Assembly: GCA_026874595.1 (NCBI GenBank)
Contig: CM049314.1
Span: 11,898,729-11,962,728 of the forward strand
DNA from: Sipunculus nudus
Lineage: Eukaryota; Annelida; Sipuncula; Golfingiida; Sipunculidae
Reading direction: 5' to 3'
DNA length: 64,000 nt
The notes under the pieces were generated by a model. It was given only the letters and a program-made list of their open reading frames with translations, had not been told where the DNA came from and searched no databases. Positions within the stretch are counted from its first letter, which is position 1; each line of letters starts with the position of its first letter. Shown one piece after another: positions 46,022 to 59,305 of this stretch. The translations under genes were made by a program, and so were the position numbers.

Positions 46022-47120
46022 CAAGCCGGAAACATGTAAGTTCATGTCCGCGTTTTCTCGATCTCTCTTACACAATCGCACACGCACATGCAGATGAATA
46101 TGCTTGTCCCTGAACAAGTAACGGCTGGTAAGCCTTAGTCAGGCTTAGTACAGGGTTAGGCTTACATTCTGTCTGTGCTCGTTCACCAGTCTCTGTGTGG
46201 TTGTGTAATAGGTTGGCGGTTCGTGGGTGTTCATGCTCTTGCAACATATGGTACAGTCCGAAATCAATGTCCGTCAAGACGTTGCTGGGACGTGTATGTT
46301 GCCATGGTAATTAAACATCTCAGTACGATGAACCCATCTGCCAGGGGCCTGTCTGGAGTTCTTAATACTGACGCACGATGTATGAAGTTTTATGAGTAGA
46401 ACTTGTTATGTCTGTGGAATTCTTTATTAAACTTAATAAAACCAGATCTGCACTATGTAGTCAACCTGTCATGTCAAGCTGGTGTTGCATTAACATAATG
46501 GTCCTTGAAGAACTGAGAATAATTTATGGTTTCCCGGTTGTTAAGTAATTACCGGTTGGTCCCCTTACAGAACTTATGTACTATACGTCATAACAACCTG
46601 TGTAGTGGCTCTAGCCAGCATTTCGTACATATCTGGAATACAGATGTAAACGTACAAAAGCTAGTGTTGTGTCACGGTATCTATTGTTAATAAGATCATA
46701 TACTTATTGTAGTCTGCCACCCAAACATCGATACAGTAAAGTCTCGTTTTGAGCATGTTTGTTCCATGGGAATTAGTTTTGTAAATCGAATTTCTATTGT
46801 ATTGAAATTTCGGAATATGCAGTTTATGTGGTATGGCAGTTGCGTTTCCATACCAAGACTCCTGATGTCTGCCTACATAGCCTGGAAGAAGCAAGTGTCG
46901 TTCTCTTCGGGGGACCAATGGTTTTCTGGTGTGGCGCCTGGCAAAATGCAGCATTTCGTCGTCGTTGATGGCAGCCCCATGTGCTTTTTTTGTATTTAGG
47001 TTCTGGAGACGTTGAGGTGTCAGAACAACTCAAAGGATTTTGATCAGTTAAGCAGTTGCAAGCGCAATCATCCTTCAGCCAGAGTTTCGACTCTTAACGA
47101 TAAACGAATCCCTTCTGTTA
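46021..47120. other. No gene recognised
   Basis: The frames at 46175-46399, 46661-46954 and 46766-46999 carry no recognisable domain. Nothing else is supported. Confidence 0.35.
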
Positions 47121-47245
47121 TTCGGAACACCTCAAGCGACCGTAGTCCGCCATGTACGGACTCCATTAATCTGAAAGATGCTTGACCAGTGTTTACCATA
47201 TATGTCAGCGCTGCAAGACTGTAGCAAGGCCGACCGTTGTTATCC
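47121..47245. repeat. Dispersed repeat fragment related to 4.9-6.0 kb
   Basis: GTCCGCCATGTACGGACTCC (47136-47155) matches about 5019-5038, and CTTGACCAGTGTTTACCATA with TATGTCAGCGCTGCAAGACTG (about 47182-47222) matches 5706-5746. Here the two modules are 30 bp apart, whereas at 5 kb they are 670 bp apart, so the 5-kb copy is interrupted or rearranged. Confidence 0.65.
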
Positions 47246-47606
47246 ACTGTGGGAAAACCGGGACAACTTATCTCAACTGTAAAACTTCAAAATTAAAATT
47301 TATTACATTTCAAAGAAACATGTTCTGTTTACATTTCACATGTGCATGTCAGCAAAATATTACTTATTCCGTAAAGTCCTCTCCACAAAATCATGCACCC
47401 ACGTTTATGTTATTTGCCTTGGGAAAAAAAAATCTTATATACAGCTTCGTCAACAACCCCTAAACAGCAGAGGCGTATGAAGTCCGAGTCCGGGCAGTGT
47501 GACGCGCCATTTCTGACCACCCTCTTTCGACTGTCTGTATGAGGAAAGGTTTTTTTTTTCCATATATTTTTTTCAATATACATGTATTTTTCAACAATAA
47601 TCCCAT

Positions 47607-47668
47607 CTCGACTTACCATTTCGAGATCTCGAGATATTTAGTTGAGACCTCGAGATATTATCTAAAAT
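47607..47668. repeat. TCGAGATA-type palindromic repeats
   Basis: Three CTCGAGATAT/TCGAGATCTCGAGA words lie within 60 bp. No other feature is visible. Confidence 0.7.
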
Positions 47669-47744
47669 TTCAATGAAAAAAAAAATAAGTGCAAATGGGC
47701 GTTGTACGAAGCATTTGATTTTTAATTAACGTCAAGAAAAAAAA

Positions 47745-48255
47745 GTTACAGGGACCGACTCCGATATATGACGTCTGTCCAATAAACATAATCTATTGAA
47801 CCTTTTATAAAAGTGAGCCAATCCCACGGGGTCTAGGTTGTGCCTTTTGTCTATATCCACGTGTTTATAACATGGGTCGGGATGGGGATGGGGGTGGGGG
47901 TCGCAAAAATGGCCATCGATCGTAATAGAAACACTTCCAGCATAGACATCTGGCTTTAATTAAGAGAATACAGAGTTCTGTAAAATGACAAATATTGCAT
48001 TGCTTCACATGCTCTAACGAACATCAACTGGGGATCTTTCAATAACTCGGTTACATGTTTTTATCAGTTTGTTAACATTTGCTCAAGTACCTTGTGTTAA
48101 GTAGCGTACAGATAAAATGCTTATACGTCAAGACGTTATGGCGTTATACGATCCTTTTCCTGCAAGGATTACCTTCAGTTCATTAATATAAAAACGCAGA
48201 GTTAGCCGATATCACAAAAAAATCCATAAAAATTAAGGTGAATAGTGGCTGTAAG
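47745..48255 (+). repeat. Unnamed dispersed repeat, copy B (most diverged)
   Basis: It aligns with copies A and C at its start (GGGAC..CTCC.ATAT.TGACGTCTGTC), over CTTTTGTCTATATCCACGTG and TTTATAACATG, and at its end (AGTTCATTAATAT, then GGTGAATAG.GGCTGTAAG). The middle has changed. Confidence 0.6.
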
Positions 48256-51200
48256 ACCAAAGCAGAGTATTATGCAATGGAAAATCATGATGAGTGACGT
48301 TCGAAATATTTAAACCGTTCATTTATTGATATAAATCATTTATGATTCAGATAGGATGACTAAAGGTAATCTGAGCTATAGCTATATATAGCTATAGTGG
48401 ATTCCAGACTAGGGCTAAAGGGGCTAAAGCACCCCCACCCCTCACTACATACACGAAAACACAGTTATCATTTTTATCATATTTTCATTTATGATGGTCA
48501 AATACATATGCCATAAAACAAACCACAATTTAAATAAAAACAAAACCTGAAAAAAATTGTACAAAAAGCGTGTTTATAAACCAAGTACATGTACGTGTTT
48601 CACCCATGTATCAATGCTTAAGGCAATTCGTAATATCAAATACACGAGTCAACTTTATAACTTGGAGTTCGGATACAACCCAGGTTTTGTTTATAGTTCT
48701 GTTGGGGTTTTGTCAAAGGCGCACTGATGAACATAGGTATCGAATGGTCAATGCTTTTAAAACGCCTACGTCACAAAAAGTGTCCCTGAACACGTTAGAT
48801 ATGCTTTCATTTATACGAATAAATTGTCTGTCAGCCTCTGTTATATAAAATATTTTAACGGCAAATTCACAAAGTGTCTAGAGAACACAGATAAATAGCT
48901 GTCACAGCTATCGCAACTTTGTGCCATTTGTTTTCATTATGCCATATGTTAACACTGGATGGACCACACCGTCAGCAATACCATCCAATGGTCACGTGAG
49001 CCATACCGTCCACTGAGCCATCAGTCAAGCCGTGTCAGGAGGAATTGGGGGTTCCAGCGGGGATTGTATTGGTCATCGCTTGACAGGTATTACATTACTG
49101 ATCATTCAGTTGTCTTGTCGGTCAGGCATTCATATGGTATTTAGGGAATATATATGGAATAAATCAAGGGACTGCAGTTTCAGGAGCCGATGCCAGTGTG
49201 TTATTTATTGAACAGTCAAGGGACTGATTGGTTCAAGTTCTTCAAAATACAAATTCCCATTATAAATAAGGACAGTCCATTTTATGTGGATAACCCTGGG
49301 TCCATCAGCTGCTCCCTATGTTGCGGAATAGGTACGCTCCATTTACAGCTGTATGAAGCCGCAGTTGTCCGTCAGGTTTGGCCATCAGACGGTTCTTTCT
49401 GTGTGGATTCCCACCAGCGCAATAGTCCCCCCCCCCGTCAGAATACACAGGACAGTCTCTACACTAACTTGCTGGTGTGGCCTGAGGTCAGTTAATTACC
49501 CCCCACTGTTTGCAGAATTCCTCTCTTGCAGTGCCGCGCAACGAGCTTCGTAAAGGCGCAGCCATTTTTGTTTACACGCTGAGCCAATCAGATTTTACCT
49601 TACCCAGCGTGCGTCAAATTGCCGGGTGTTTGGCAGCTTGCCAAACCTGAAAAATCCTTCCATTTCTCATAGTATGTGAGTGGAAGGTTCCCGGGAAGTC
49701 ACGCGCTGTGTTCAGAGCTTACTGGATAAGTAAATCCCTCCCTCCCTAATGAACATTTCTGGGTATATTTACAGTAATTCAATCTAGATCGGTAGCTTTA
49801 ATTCACAAGGCCAGCCTGCTGGATCTGATATGCGAATAAAAGTCTCACGTTCGGTTATCCTTGAAACAAACACTTGATGCTGATGCGCCACCTTGCAAAT
49901 TAGACTCACCTAGTTACACTTAGGCTCAGAGTTTTTCTTCAAGCTACCTCCTGATCATTACATGATCACGAGGACTGATCGCTTTTTCACGAGGAGATTG
50001 AAGTTGTTCTTCAAGCAGTTCTCTCTCTGGGACCTTGATTCGCCGAGCCTGTATAATTAGAAATAAATAACTGCGTCATTCAGCCAGGCAATGAAGTGGC
50101 TCGCGCAAAATAATTCTGTTGCTATTTTTAATAAATGGTGTTGGAATGTTAGGACGTAATCGAGAATCTGATCCGTCACAGAAAGACTGTGATCAATCTT
50201 GACTGATATTACGTTCCATCATAACTTTTCTAAGGTTATATTTTATTGACTGCCATGATTTCTTCCCCATCACGTACGACAATGACACGAAGAAATATAC
50301 CTTGTAGAAATACGACTCGATGGATGGAGTGTTTTCATAGTTCTGTCAACAAATTATTGATAAAAATAATATTTATCTAACTAACTCTACATTTTATATG
50401 TATCATCTGACAATTCATGCCATGAGTGTAGCGTTCTTTGAATATTTCTTTTGCTGTGTAATCTATTAGTTATATATTGTAGTCCATTATTTTAGTTTAT
50501 ATCTTTTCCACTGGTTACAGCTGACTCATAATGAATAGACAGAAAAATATAAACACCAATCTCAAACCCTAATATTATCAATATTATAATTTAATATTAT
50601 AATAATATTATCGAAATTCTTATTTTGGACATTCAAAACTAGCTTTTATTTTGTATGTTTCTTACAAATACATAATCATTAAAAGTCGCTTCCATTATAC
50701 ATTACATATTTATATACAGCATGGACATTGTGCCCTGTTAGGTGATACATGTCCAAGCCTGTTAAAAGCTGATATTTGAATCACTGCCCCTGGCTGATCC
50801 ATATGTCCCGACAAAATGTGTTGTAACGTTATCCATTGTGTACATTGAATGGTAGCCAAGCTGAAATAACATGACAGGAAACGGAGGCAACGTAGTTTAA
50901 TGATCAATATACATTTAGAAGCCTTACCATTCATAAGCTGAATCAACCAGTTGTCTTTATTTTGCTGTCTGTATCATGTCATGAGGCCCTAACCACCCGT
51001 GAATATGGGGTGGATAAAACAGTTATTAATCACTAAAACCCGTTGCAACATTAACTGCAGAGCACTTGCTCAGTTTTTTAACTAAAAGGTGATTAGATAT
51101 ATTCACCAGAAGATTTGTTTGTCCTATATTAGATCTTTCTAGGGTTTAATCTGTAGGCAAGATGTCTTGGGCCAGCTATAATTAATTTAATCTATTTTCC

Positions 51201-53090
51201 ATATGAAGATATGATTTAGGATATAACATGGATCTACATATATGAAATGCCTAGTTAGCATCCTTGATACTGTAAGTTTGGAGACGCGTTTAGGTTGTCC
51301 ATGTAATTATGGTGTCAGAAACTTTACAATACCCGTGCCTATATGATGCGGAGGATACTTGTTGCAGTGTGTTGAATGTCACCTTTATAATTTATTAATT
51401 TATTTAAAGGTAAGTTCTATAGTTATTACTTTTAATTATCTAATTATAATCATTCTAGATTCTCTAGCTATTCAAAGGTCATATTGTTAGGTCCCTGTTT
51501 AGAAGATACAAATATTTATTGAAAATAATTGTGGGCAGTAAGCCAAGGTACAGATATTTATTCCCTTATGTACACATGAAGATAGCACTCTCCAAATAAT
51601 TTTTTTTTCTTTCATCTTTTCTTGTCGATTTAAACTTGGAGAATGAAGCTGCTAGTACTGAAACAATTATAATAAACAGTCAAAATTTTAAATAATAATG
51701 TTTGTAAAAAGTGAATGGAAAATATAATGGAATACCTCGATATTTATATTTATATATTTATATTTTACATTGTGTGCATTAAAAATGATGAGTCAAGTTT
51801 AGAACATAGCTTTACCTACACCAAGTTGGTGTTCTAGTGTTGGATGGTATGGTACCAAAATATACATGTAACAGGAGGTATACAGACATGCAGGTAGTGT
51901 TAAAAAGTTTAGAGTTAAAAATTATTAGTATCTTTATAATTCACTAAGCTTAGTTTGTGTTTAATGTATTCTTAGACATCACATATTTGTAAGTATCCTT
52001 GAGATGTGATTACGAGATAGGAGAGGCTATCATTAGAGACTGTCACAAGGAAGATTATACATACAGGTACTGGCGATTAACATATAGAACAGCATCGATT
52101 TTGCATTATTCATCAAAATATTAAATCAATACTAATTTTCTGCATTATTAGAGAATCAACCTTAAAAAAAACTAAATACAAGAACTGAAAAATAATAAAC
52201 CTTTGGTAGTAGAATATACTATCATTATTAATTAAAATGTTTAAATAATCAAATTTAAATAATAATTAAGATACTCATGCCTAGACACTTGTGCTTTATT
52301 AATAGATTCAGTCTAGAGATAACTTATCAAAACAATGACTGATATTAGCAAAATATACTTTATTTATTTATTTATTTTTTTATTATTTAATAATCAGTTT
52401 TAATAATGTTAAGGGACTAATGATTTAAATTGATTAAAAATTCCCCTCAGAATGTTAATGTTAATAAAAAAAAATAAATAAATAAACACGGACAACTTAA
52501 CTCTGTTGAAGGAGGGGAAGGTTTATTTTAAATAGGAGTAAAGGTGAGATTACCATAAAAACTGAAGCATAAAAAATTGGATTCCTATTAAATATAAAAT
52601 AATCAGTCATCAGAGAAGATGAATATTTTTTGTGTGAATTCATCTTTGTGTTTTATTCATAGGATTTAACAAAAATAATTTCATATCTATGTTTATTAAT
52701 ATTATAAACCGATGTTGCCATTTAAAAATTATATTAATTATAATAATTATCTTATGATGGTAACTGAACGTGAGAGAAGGAATTGTCTCTCAGGTTTAGG
52801 GTGGATCATAGAGATCCAAAGGACTTCAGATTTGCAACCAGTGTTAATATGTTAGAGCAAATCAGAGGTTATTCACTGTGGGGTACGCTTGATAGAAGAT
52901 TGGATGGTATTATCTAAAAATGAAAGAGACCCCATCATGTTCATATTTTTATTTCTGTTTTTGCTGAAGATAATGTTACATACACACATTTCACAACAAT
53001 TTTCTAATCTCTCTGTACAATCATTTATCTGTTTCCCATTGAGCTTTTTATCGTCAAATAATTATATTTATGACACTTAAATTAATAACT
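48256..53090. other. No gene recognised
   Basis: This is 4.8 kb of AT-rich sequence. The frames at 48570-48848, 49190-49495 and 50710-50946 show no domains. An AT palindromic cluster lies at 50568-50612 and TTTA runs at 52362-52390. Small host exons cannot be excluded. Confidence 0.35.
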
Positions 53091-54560
53091 CTAATTCTAG
53101 AGGTTTAGGTTACCAGAGAAAGAGAAGATCTGTATTTAGATCGGCCAAAATGCATAAATGTGACATTTTATTTTTGCAAGAAACCCACGGAACATCAGAA
53201 ATAGAAAAACAATGGAGAAATGAGTGGAAAGGAAAAGCTATTTTTTCACATGCAGATTCATCAAGTAAAGGCTGTGCCATTTTTATAAGAAAGAACTTAG
53301 TGACACAGGACTTACCACAAATATACAGTTCTCATGACGGTAGGATTCTCCTAATTGGGCTTAAAATAGAAGAGGTAGAATATAAGTTAATTAACATCTA
53401 TGCTCAAAATAATGTAGGAGAACAAAAACACTTTTATTCAAAACTCTATAATATAATACAGCAACATATTGGCCATACAGAGGATGATATCATAGGAGGA
53501 GATTTTAATATTATATTTAATGCAAATTAGATAAAAAAGGAGGATCGGCTGACATTAGGAAGAATGTAGTAGACAGTTTTAATAAAATCGCAGATTATTT
53601 ATCACTTACAGATATTTTCAGATTAAAACATCAATTGAAGAAATGCTACACATGGAGACAAACGAATGAGAATATATGTTCTAGATTAGACTATTGGCGG
53701 ATTTCTAATGCATTGCAAGATACAGTAAAAAGATGTTGTGATTCAACCATATATTAAATCAGACCATTGTGCAGTTGTATTATAATTTAAAAAAAAATAG
53801 CAAACAAAGAGATTAAAGGAAAAGGTTATTGGAAAATAAACAAGGATATATTAAATGAGGCTGAATATGTGGAGAGCCTTATTAAAGAAACAGAGGTTTG
53901 GGAACAGGAATATTCTAATATTAAACATGACAGAATTAAATGGGAATTATTTAAATATAAAATTAGGCAGTTAAGTATAAAAAATAGTAAAAAAAAAGCT
54001 AAGGAAAAAAGATCCAAAGAAGAATTCCTTAACTATAGACTAAAGCAACTTCAGGAACCACTAGATGTCTCAGAAACCCACCAAAATCAAGCTCTACAGA
54101 TGAATTAATTTCTATAAAAAAACAATTAGATGATATTGATATTATAAAACACAGGGATGTATGCTTCGGTCATAAATTAGATGGTTTGGATATGGAGAAA
54201 AAAATTCTAAATATTTTCTCGACTTAGAAAAATAAATCAGTGGATTAAAATGTATGAGAAAACTTCAGTTATCAACAGGAGATACAATTACTGATGCTAA
54301 AATAATTCTAGAAAAGCAAAAAAAAACCTTATCAACAACTATACTCTTCTTAAACAGTTAAAACACAGAATGATATAAACAGCTATTTAGATGCATTAAA
54401 ATTACCTGTATTATCTAAATTAAACTCAGAACTTTTAGATAAACTTATAACAGAAGAAGAATGTCATTCAACCCTTAAAACATTTGCTAAAGATAAAAGC
54501 CCTGGAAATGATGGGATATCTGTGGAATTCTACAATAAATTGAACTTTGACCTATTTAAA
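53091..54560 (+). pseudogene. L1-like LINE 5' fragment (endonuclease to early RT)
   Basis: The plus-strand relic has an N-terminal endonuclease at 53150-53527: CDILFLQETHG (catalytic Glu at residue 11), KGCAIFIRK, KLINIYAQNN and IIGGDFNIIFNAN. After a stop, fragments follow in shifting frames: SRLDYW (about 53680), a coiled, Lys-rich linker (53869-54108) and the RT N-terminal FAKDKSPGNDGISVEFYNK (about 54484-54540). The sequence then stops, with no RT core. LINEs usually lose their 5' end, so this 3'-deleted remnant points to later rearrangement. It is of the same general type as the LINE at 17516-20990, but the two cover mostly different parts. Confidence 0.85.
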
Positions 54561-55360
54561 AATACACATACAGTTTCAAGAAATAGTTCCGATATACGAA
54601 AGGTGAAAGTTACCTGGTTTACTGTGGCCAGTAGAATGCTTTACAATAGAAGCAAGAAACAGCAAGAAGGAAACATTTGAGGACAACAGACAAACAGACC
54701 GACAAACTGACTAAGTGACAAAATGATGAAACAAGATGACTTAACCAAGTAATGCAGAAGATTCAGAGGAAAAAAATAAGCTATAAAATTTATGCAATTC
54801 AGGTTTTTTGCTTCGGAGATATGGCCAAAAAATGATATGTTGTAGTGTTTCGCGTGCAGCGCCCCCTAGCGACTATTTTCCGAAAATAAAGACTCACTTT
54901 CGAGACATTAGTAAACGACATAACATGCATAATTTCAAAAGGATTCTTGCAATTGCGTGGCCTGCAGAATGCTATATGTAAGACACAAGAACCAGCAAGA
55001 AGGCGAAATTGAGGACAAGTGACAGACAGACAGGCATACTGACAAAGCGACACAAAGTTGAAAAATGTGAACAGACGATGTTATGAGGAAGATGCAGAGG
55101 AAGAAAATGAACCTAAGATTGGGAAGATAGGACCAAGATTGATAAAGTTATGATGAAAATAAAATTTCGACGTTTTTTGATGACCTTGACCCTTGACCTA
55201 TGTTGACCCAAAACAATAAGCCTCCAGGACTTTCAATCAGTCGTGTAAGTTTCAAATCGTTTGCTACAGAATTGTGGCCAGGAGAGTACAAACAAACATA
55301 CCCACCCACCCACAAACACACAAACAGACATAAAGAACTGTCTAACATGTTTGCCGCAAT
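54561..55360. repeat. Degenerate tandem array, unit about 320-335 bp
   Basis: Related segments ending ..GTGGCCAG.AGAATGCT recur at about 54624, 54957 and 55274. Between them are CAGCAAGAAGG..A, GAGGACAA, GACAGACAGAC..GACAAA, and GATGCAGAGGAA.AAAAT. TTCGGAGATATGGCCA (54813-54828) and GACCTTGACCCTTGACC (55181-55197) occur once each. It takes over directly where the LINE fragment ends. The frames across it are not genes. Confidence 0.7.
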
Positions 55361-55682
55361 CGAAGATTTCAGGGAAGCAAAATGAATGATTATGGAGTTT
55401 CGTTTGTAACAGTCTGTACAGTAATTAATCTTCTTTACAAGGTGAGAAGTTTAATTTTAGTTTAAATCAATTGTCATTACAACATATACTTGAGACGGCT
55501 TTATCTGTGTTGTTTGGATTCGTTGTTTGGATTCGTTGCCCAAATATCCCTACCTCTTTGGTGATATGTATTTACTTGGAAACTAACAAACAAGGGTGTA
55601 CGGGAAACACGGATTTTTAATTTAGTCCATACAAAAAATCTTGTTCTACGGAGTCGCCGAACCCATTTTTCGCGGTTAATAT
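55361..55682. other. No gene recognised
   Basis: This is short unique sequence between the tandem array and the solo LTR. The minus-strand frame 55501-55842 runs into the LTR and has no motif. Confidence 0.4.
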
Positions 55683-56508
55683 TGTTACAGGTGCCCTTTT
55701 TATTGTGTGACACGGGCGTAACTCTGTTGTAGCGCCCTCGCCTGGCCGCATGTTGCACTCTCAGTTTAATCTGTATTGGTTGAACTCTCTTTGTCATGCT
55801 AGCTTGGGGCTTTCTCGCCTGGCCGAGCCGGAGCGAGCTCACATGTGAACCCTAATATGTTGAGACACAGCGTTCTTTGTTCTGTTATGTTTTTTGAACG
55901 TGTGTACTGTGTTAGATTTTTTAGAATGTTCGAGCAATGGAAGGTTCTCGGCTGGAGGTGAAAAGTTATAAATAGGGGCTGTATTTTAGAGCCAGGAGAG
56001 AGGTGAGAGAATTTTCCTGCGGACACGGAAGCGTGTTAGTCAGTGTGTTGGACCTATCCAATTATCCAGTAATTTCAGGGATTCTACTATTACTAACACT
56101 TTACAATTTAGTGCTGCCTGTCTCAAGTTTACTTTCTGGATTGTTACAAGAGCTTTACATTGGCTTTTTATTCTCAGAGAGAAATTGTGTGAACTTTTCA
56201 TCCGGCTTATTCATTTTAAAGAACTTGTCGCTGTGACAGTGGTGGTAACCAGGTACTGTGCACTTTGTTTTTTTAACTATGTGATTGTATTGATTTGCCG
56301 TTGTACTACTGTTTTACTGCTGTTATAGCGGTCATTGTATTGATTTAGTGTATCGTAATGTTAGGGTTGTTTTAAGAATAAATTATAGTTGTTTGTTAAC
56401 AAAGAACCACTGACTTCTTTTAGACATTTCACGCTGCCTAGTGTTACAGAATCTGATTTTTTTTATCTTCTAGACATACGTGATCTTTGGATATTAGGAT
56501 CCGTAACA
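55683..56508 (+). mobile_element. Solo LTR (826 bp)
   Basis: It begins TGTTACAG and ends CCGTAACA, the usual TG...CA form with a short inverted repeat. ATAT lies on both sides (55679-55682 and 56509-56512), fitting a 4-5 bp target duplication. A TATA box TTATAAATAG (55966-55975) and a polyadenylation signal AATAAA (56377-56382) are spaced as in U3-R-U5. No internal region follows, so this is the product of LTR-LTR recombination. The frame at 56003-56236 is LTR sequence. It is unrelated to the LTRs at 16473 and 26161. Confidence 0.75.
55966..55975 (+). promoter_or_regulatory. TATA box of the solo LTR
   Basis: TTATAAATAG about 285 bp into the LTR, followed by GGGGCTG and a likely start site about 25-30 bp on. 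Inferred from position only. Confidence 0.5.
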
Positions 56509-58853
56509 ATATATTTTTGCAAATAAAGACCAGGTCCTTGCTTATGTTGCTTATTTGTGCTATGTCACAGACTCCCTGAGAGAATATACTTATGGAAAAT
56601 AGACCACATTTTTGCGTTCATCATTTAAACCATTTTCAAGAATTTAAGCAAATATTTGTGTTTTCTAGGCAAGCGTGCAAAATTGAAAAACAATGTCTTC
56701 GCACTAAATGTGTCATTTAGGCAGCATACTTGCGAAAGTCTTTGTCTTCACTTTCCCAAAATGTATACAAAAACCCGTCTATGGTAAAGAGCGCATTCTT
56801 CCATGATTATTAAAAACGATGCAAACGTTCGCTCCAATGCCGGGCTAAGTCCATTTTCTGACCTTAAGAAAAACATTCCCTTCTAACTCACTTAATCAAT
56901 GGGAGTAGAAGATTTCTAAAATTATAGCACTGAAAGAGACTTCCCTCTGATTTTATATATTACAAATTCTTATCTGTGGAACACATGATAATAAACACCA
57001 CTTCAGAACTCCCCGTGAGCGGTATATATTGAAACTGTAACATAAAATGCACAGATCAAATTTAAATTACGTTCAATAAACTTGGTCAGCTTGCTGTTAA
57101 CGTTAATAGATTGATGCTCATGTATTTATCTGAGGAAACTGGTGCATCTCTTGTGTCACTGCTGTTTAAGCATGTCACTCAGTCGATACTGCTCGGCTGG
57201 TCTACAGACAGTCAGTAATTGATTTTGCTGGTGCCGCTAAGCTGGCATCGCTGGTTGCTCTGTGATACAAATAAACTGTACAATAAAACCACCCCGAATT
57301 GTAGTACAGATCATCATACCAGATGCCCACGTAGTGAATATACCTGCTGCCTGTTGCGTGATCAATGATAACATCAGGTTCACCTAACGCAACACATTAG
57401 CCGGACGTTATATGGTGAGTAAAAAGCTAGTGGCTATGTGTAATATATACCCCTACTCACTGCCTGTAAAATATTTGCATGAAACACAGGGAGTTTAAGC
57501 AATTCTTCAGTGGCCCATTCCCAAGGTGCCTTGAAAGTTTCATGGATCCCGTTCCTAAATGCGGGAGTTATGTTGTGAACAAGCAAACAAACACACGCAC
57601 AAATACACCATCGAAAGAAGATGGACGCAATAACCAATTATCATAAGGGGTTTTAGGTGAAGGGTTTTTTTATATTCGTTAACGTTTATTGTGTACAGAT
57701 TAACGTACGTAAAATTATTCAAAGAACATTGTTGAATAGGGAAATAGGACGTCTGCACATATATGTGTGTGTTTTGTAATATGCAATTCTTTAAACCAGT
57801 TTGATATACAGAATCCATGTTAGTAAACTGTGTTTTGTTCAGGGAACTAGAGAAAATGCCATTTGCATTCCCCGCATGTTCTCATTGATACAGTAAAAGG
57901 TAGCCGAGACAGGAATACGCGGAAAATGTATTAAATCCTATATTTCCTTTTAATCTTAAACAATTAATGATAACGGAAAGAGAAAGGCTGGACTAAATAG
58001 AACGAGATCCGATATTTCAGTATCTTCTGATAATAGCTTATAAAGGACTAAAACATAAAAATGATTATAAGCTAGGTACCAGGTGGATCTCCCGACACCT
58101 GATTTATCTGGGGCATTGCGCTTTATGATACAATTCTAGTTTTCACCGGACAAAGGAACCAGTGTTCTTCAGGCCATTTTGTTCTAAGTACATTTAACTT
58201 GTCCTTCCAAGTTACTTTACATCAGGGCACACACACACACTCACACACAAACATTCTATGAATGAAGAATGTTTGACCACTTTTCAATGTTTTTTTCATT
58301 GTGATTCATTGGCATTTATAAGGAAATAATTTCTATAGGATAAAATAAATGTTTTAAAGTTAAGATCCCATTTATCCTGATATTACATCCATTTCATCAC
58401 TTCTGAAAGCCATATTTAATAATAACGATTTTAAAGAAAATGCTAATCTCACAGTGTAGTCGTGCATTTAGAACTATGGAAGCGACCGTGCTAGTATTTG
58501 ATGTGACCTACATGTGGTGCATAAATAAAATGTCTGCCAGTATACACATATATTAAAACAAACCAGCGTATATAAAAAACAATATACTATATTATTGGAA
58601 AATAAAAAATAAAAATAACTAGTAATACGTGCATTTCTTTATTGCAATATTGGCAGTAAGGCTAAATGTACAAGCTCATTGGAGCTGCTCTCGTCTGATG
58701 GCTCGATGTGTAAATTAAGACAAGAGTCCATATTAACTATCCCAAAGAAGGAGGACTAGAACAAAAAATGGAGTACCATCATGGAACAATTAACAATACC
58801 ATATACTACAATGTCATAAATAAGCATTTTTCAGAATCAGCTGAGTTACTCAT
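56509..58853. other. No gene recognised
   Basis: The minus-strand frames 57434-57637 and 57555-57818 lack recognisable domains. No repeat structure was found. Confidence 0.35.
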
Positions 58854-59305
58854 TTAAAGGGGGCTTATTCCAATATCTAACGTCTATCAACTAATGATAA
58901 TTTCTTGAACCTTTTGTGTTAACAGGCTTAAAAACGCCGATCCTATTGCACACAGGCTGTTTATTTTGTAATATCGACATGTTTATACAATGTGGGGCCC
59001 CCGCCAAAATAATCAAAACTCATCCAACAAGGACAAACGGAAGCAAGTCAGAGTTATTGCATAGGGCGTTTTGCAACTAGTGACCTCTAAACTTCAGCAC
59101 ATATACAGTCAGCCACCTTAGATTACATGTTTTTTATTGTTTGTCAGCATTAGTGCATGTAATTTGTAAACAAAGAGTCACAGAGGCGTTGAAAAACTTT
59201 TCTTTACAGGAATTACTTAAGAGTTCATTAATATGTTCACAAAGTATGACAGAAATCACCAACATTCGGCAAAAAAATGTAGGTGAATAGCTGGCTTTAA
59301 AAGTA
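58854..59305 (+). repeat. Unnamed dispersed repeat, copy C
   Basis: It matches copy A (39685-40145) over its full length: TCCAATATCTAACGTCTATC, GCACACAGGCTGTTTATTTT, CATCCAACAAGGACAAACGG, AAGTCAGAGTTATTGCATA, CAACTAGTGACCTCTAAACT and ACAGAAATCACCAACATT. Same orientation as A and B. Confidence 0.8.

Noticed and set aside
56003-56236. Hydrophobic 77-codon frame resembling a small membrane protein
   Set aside because: It lies wholly in the R-U5 part of the solo LTR, where translation is not expected.
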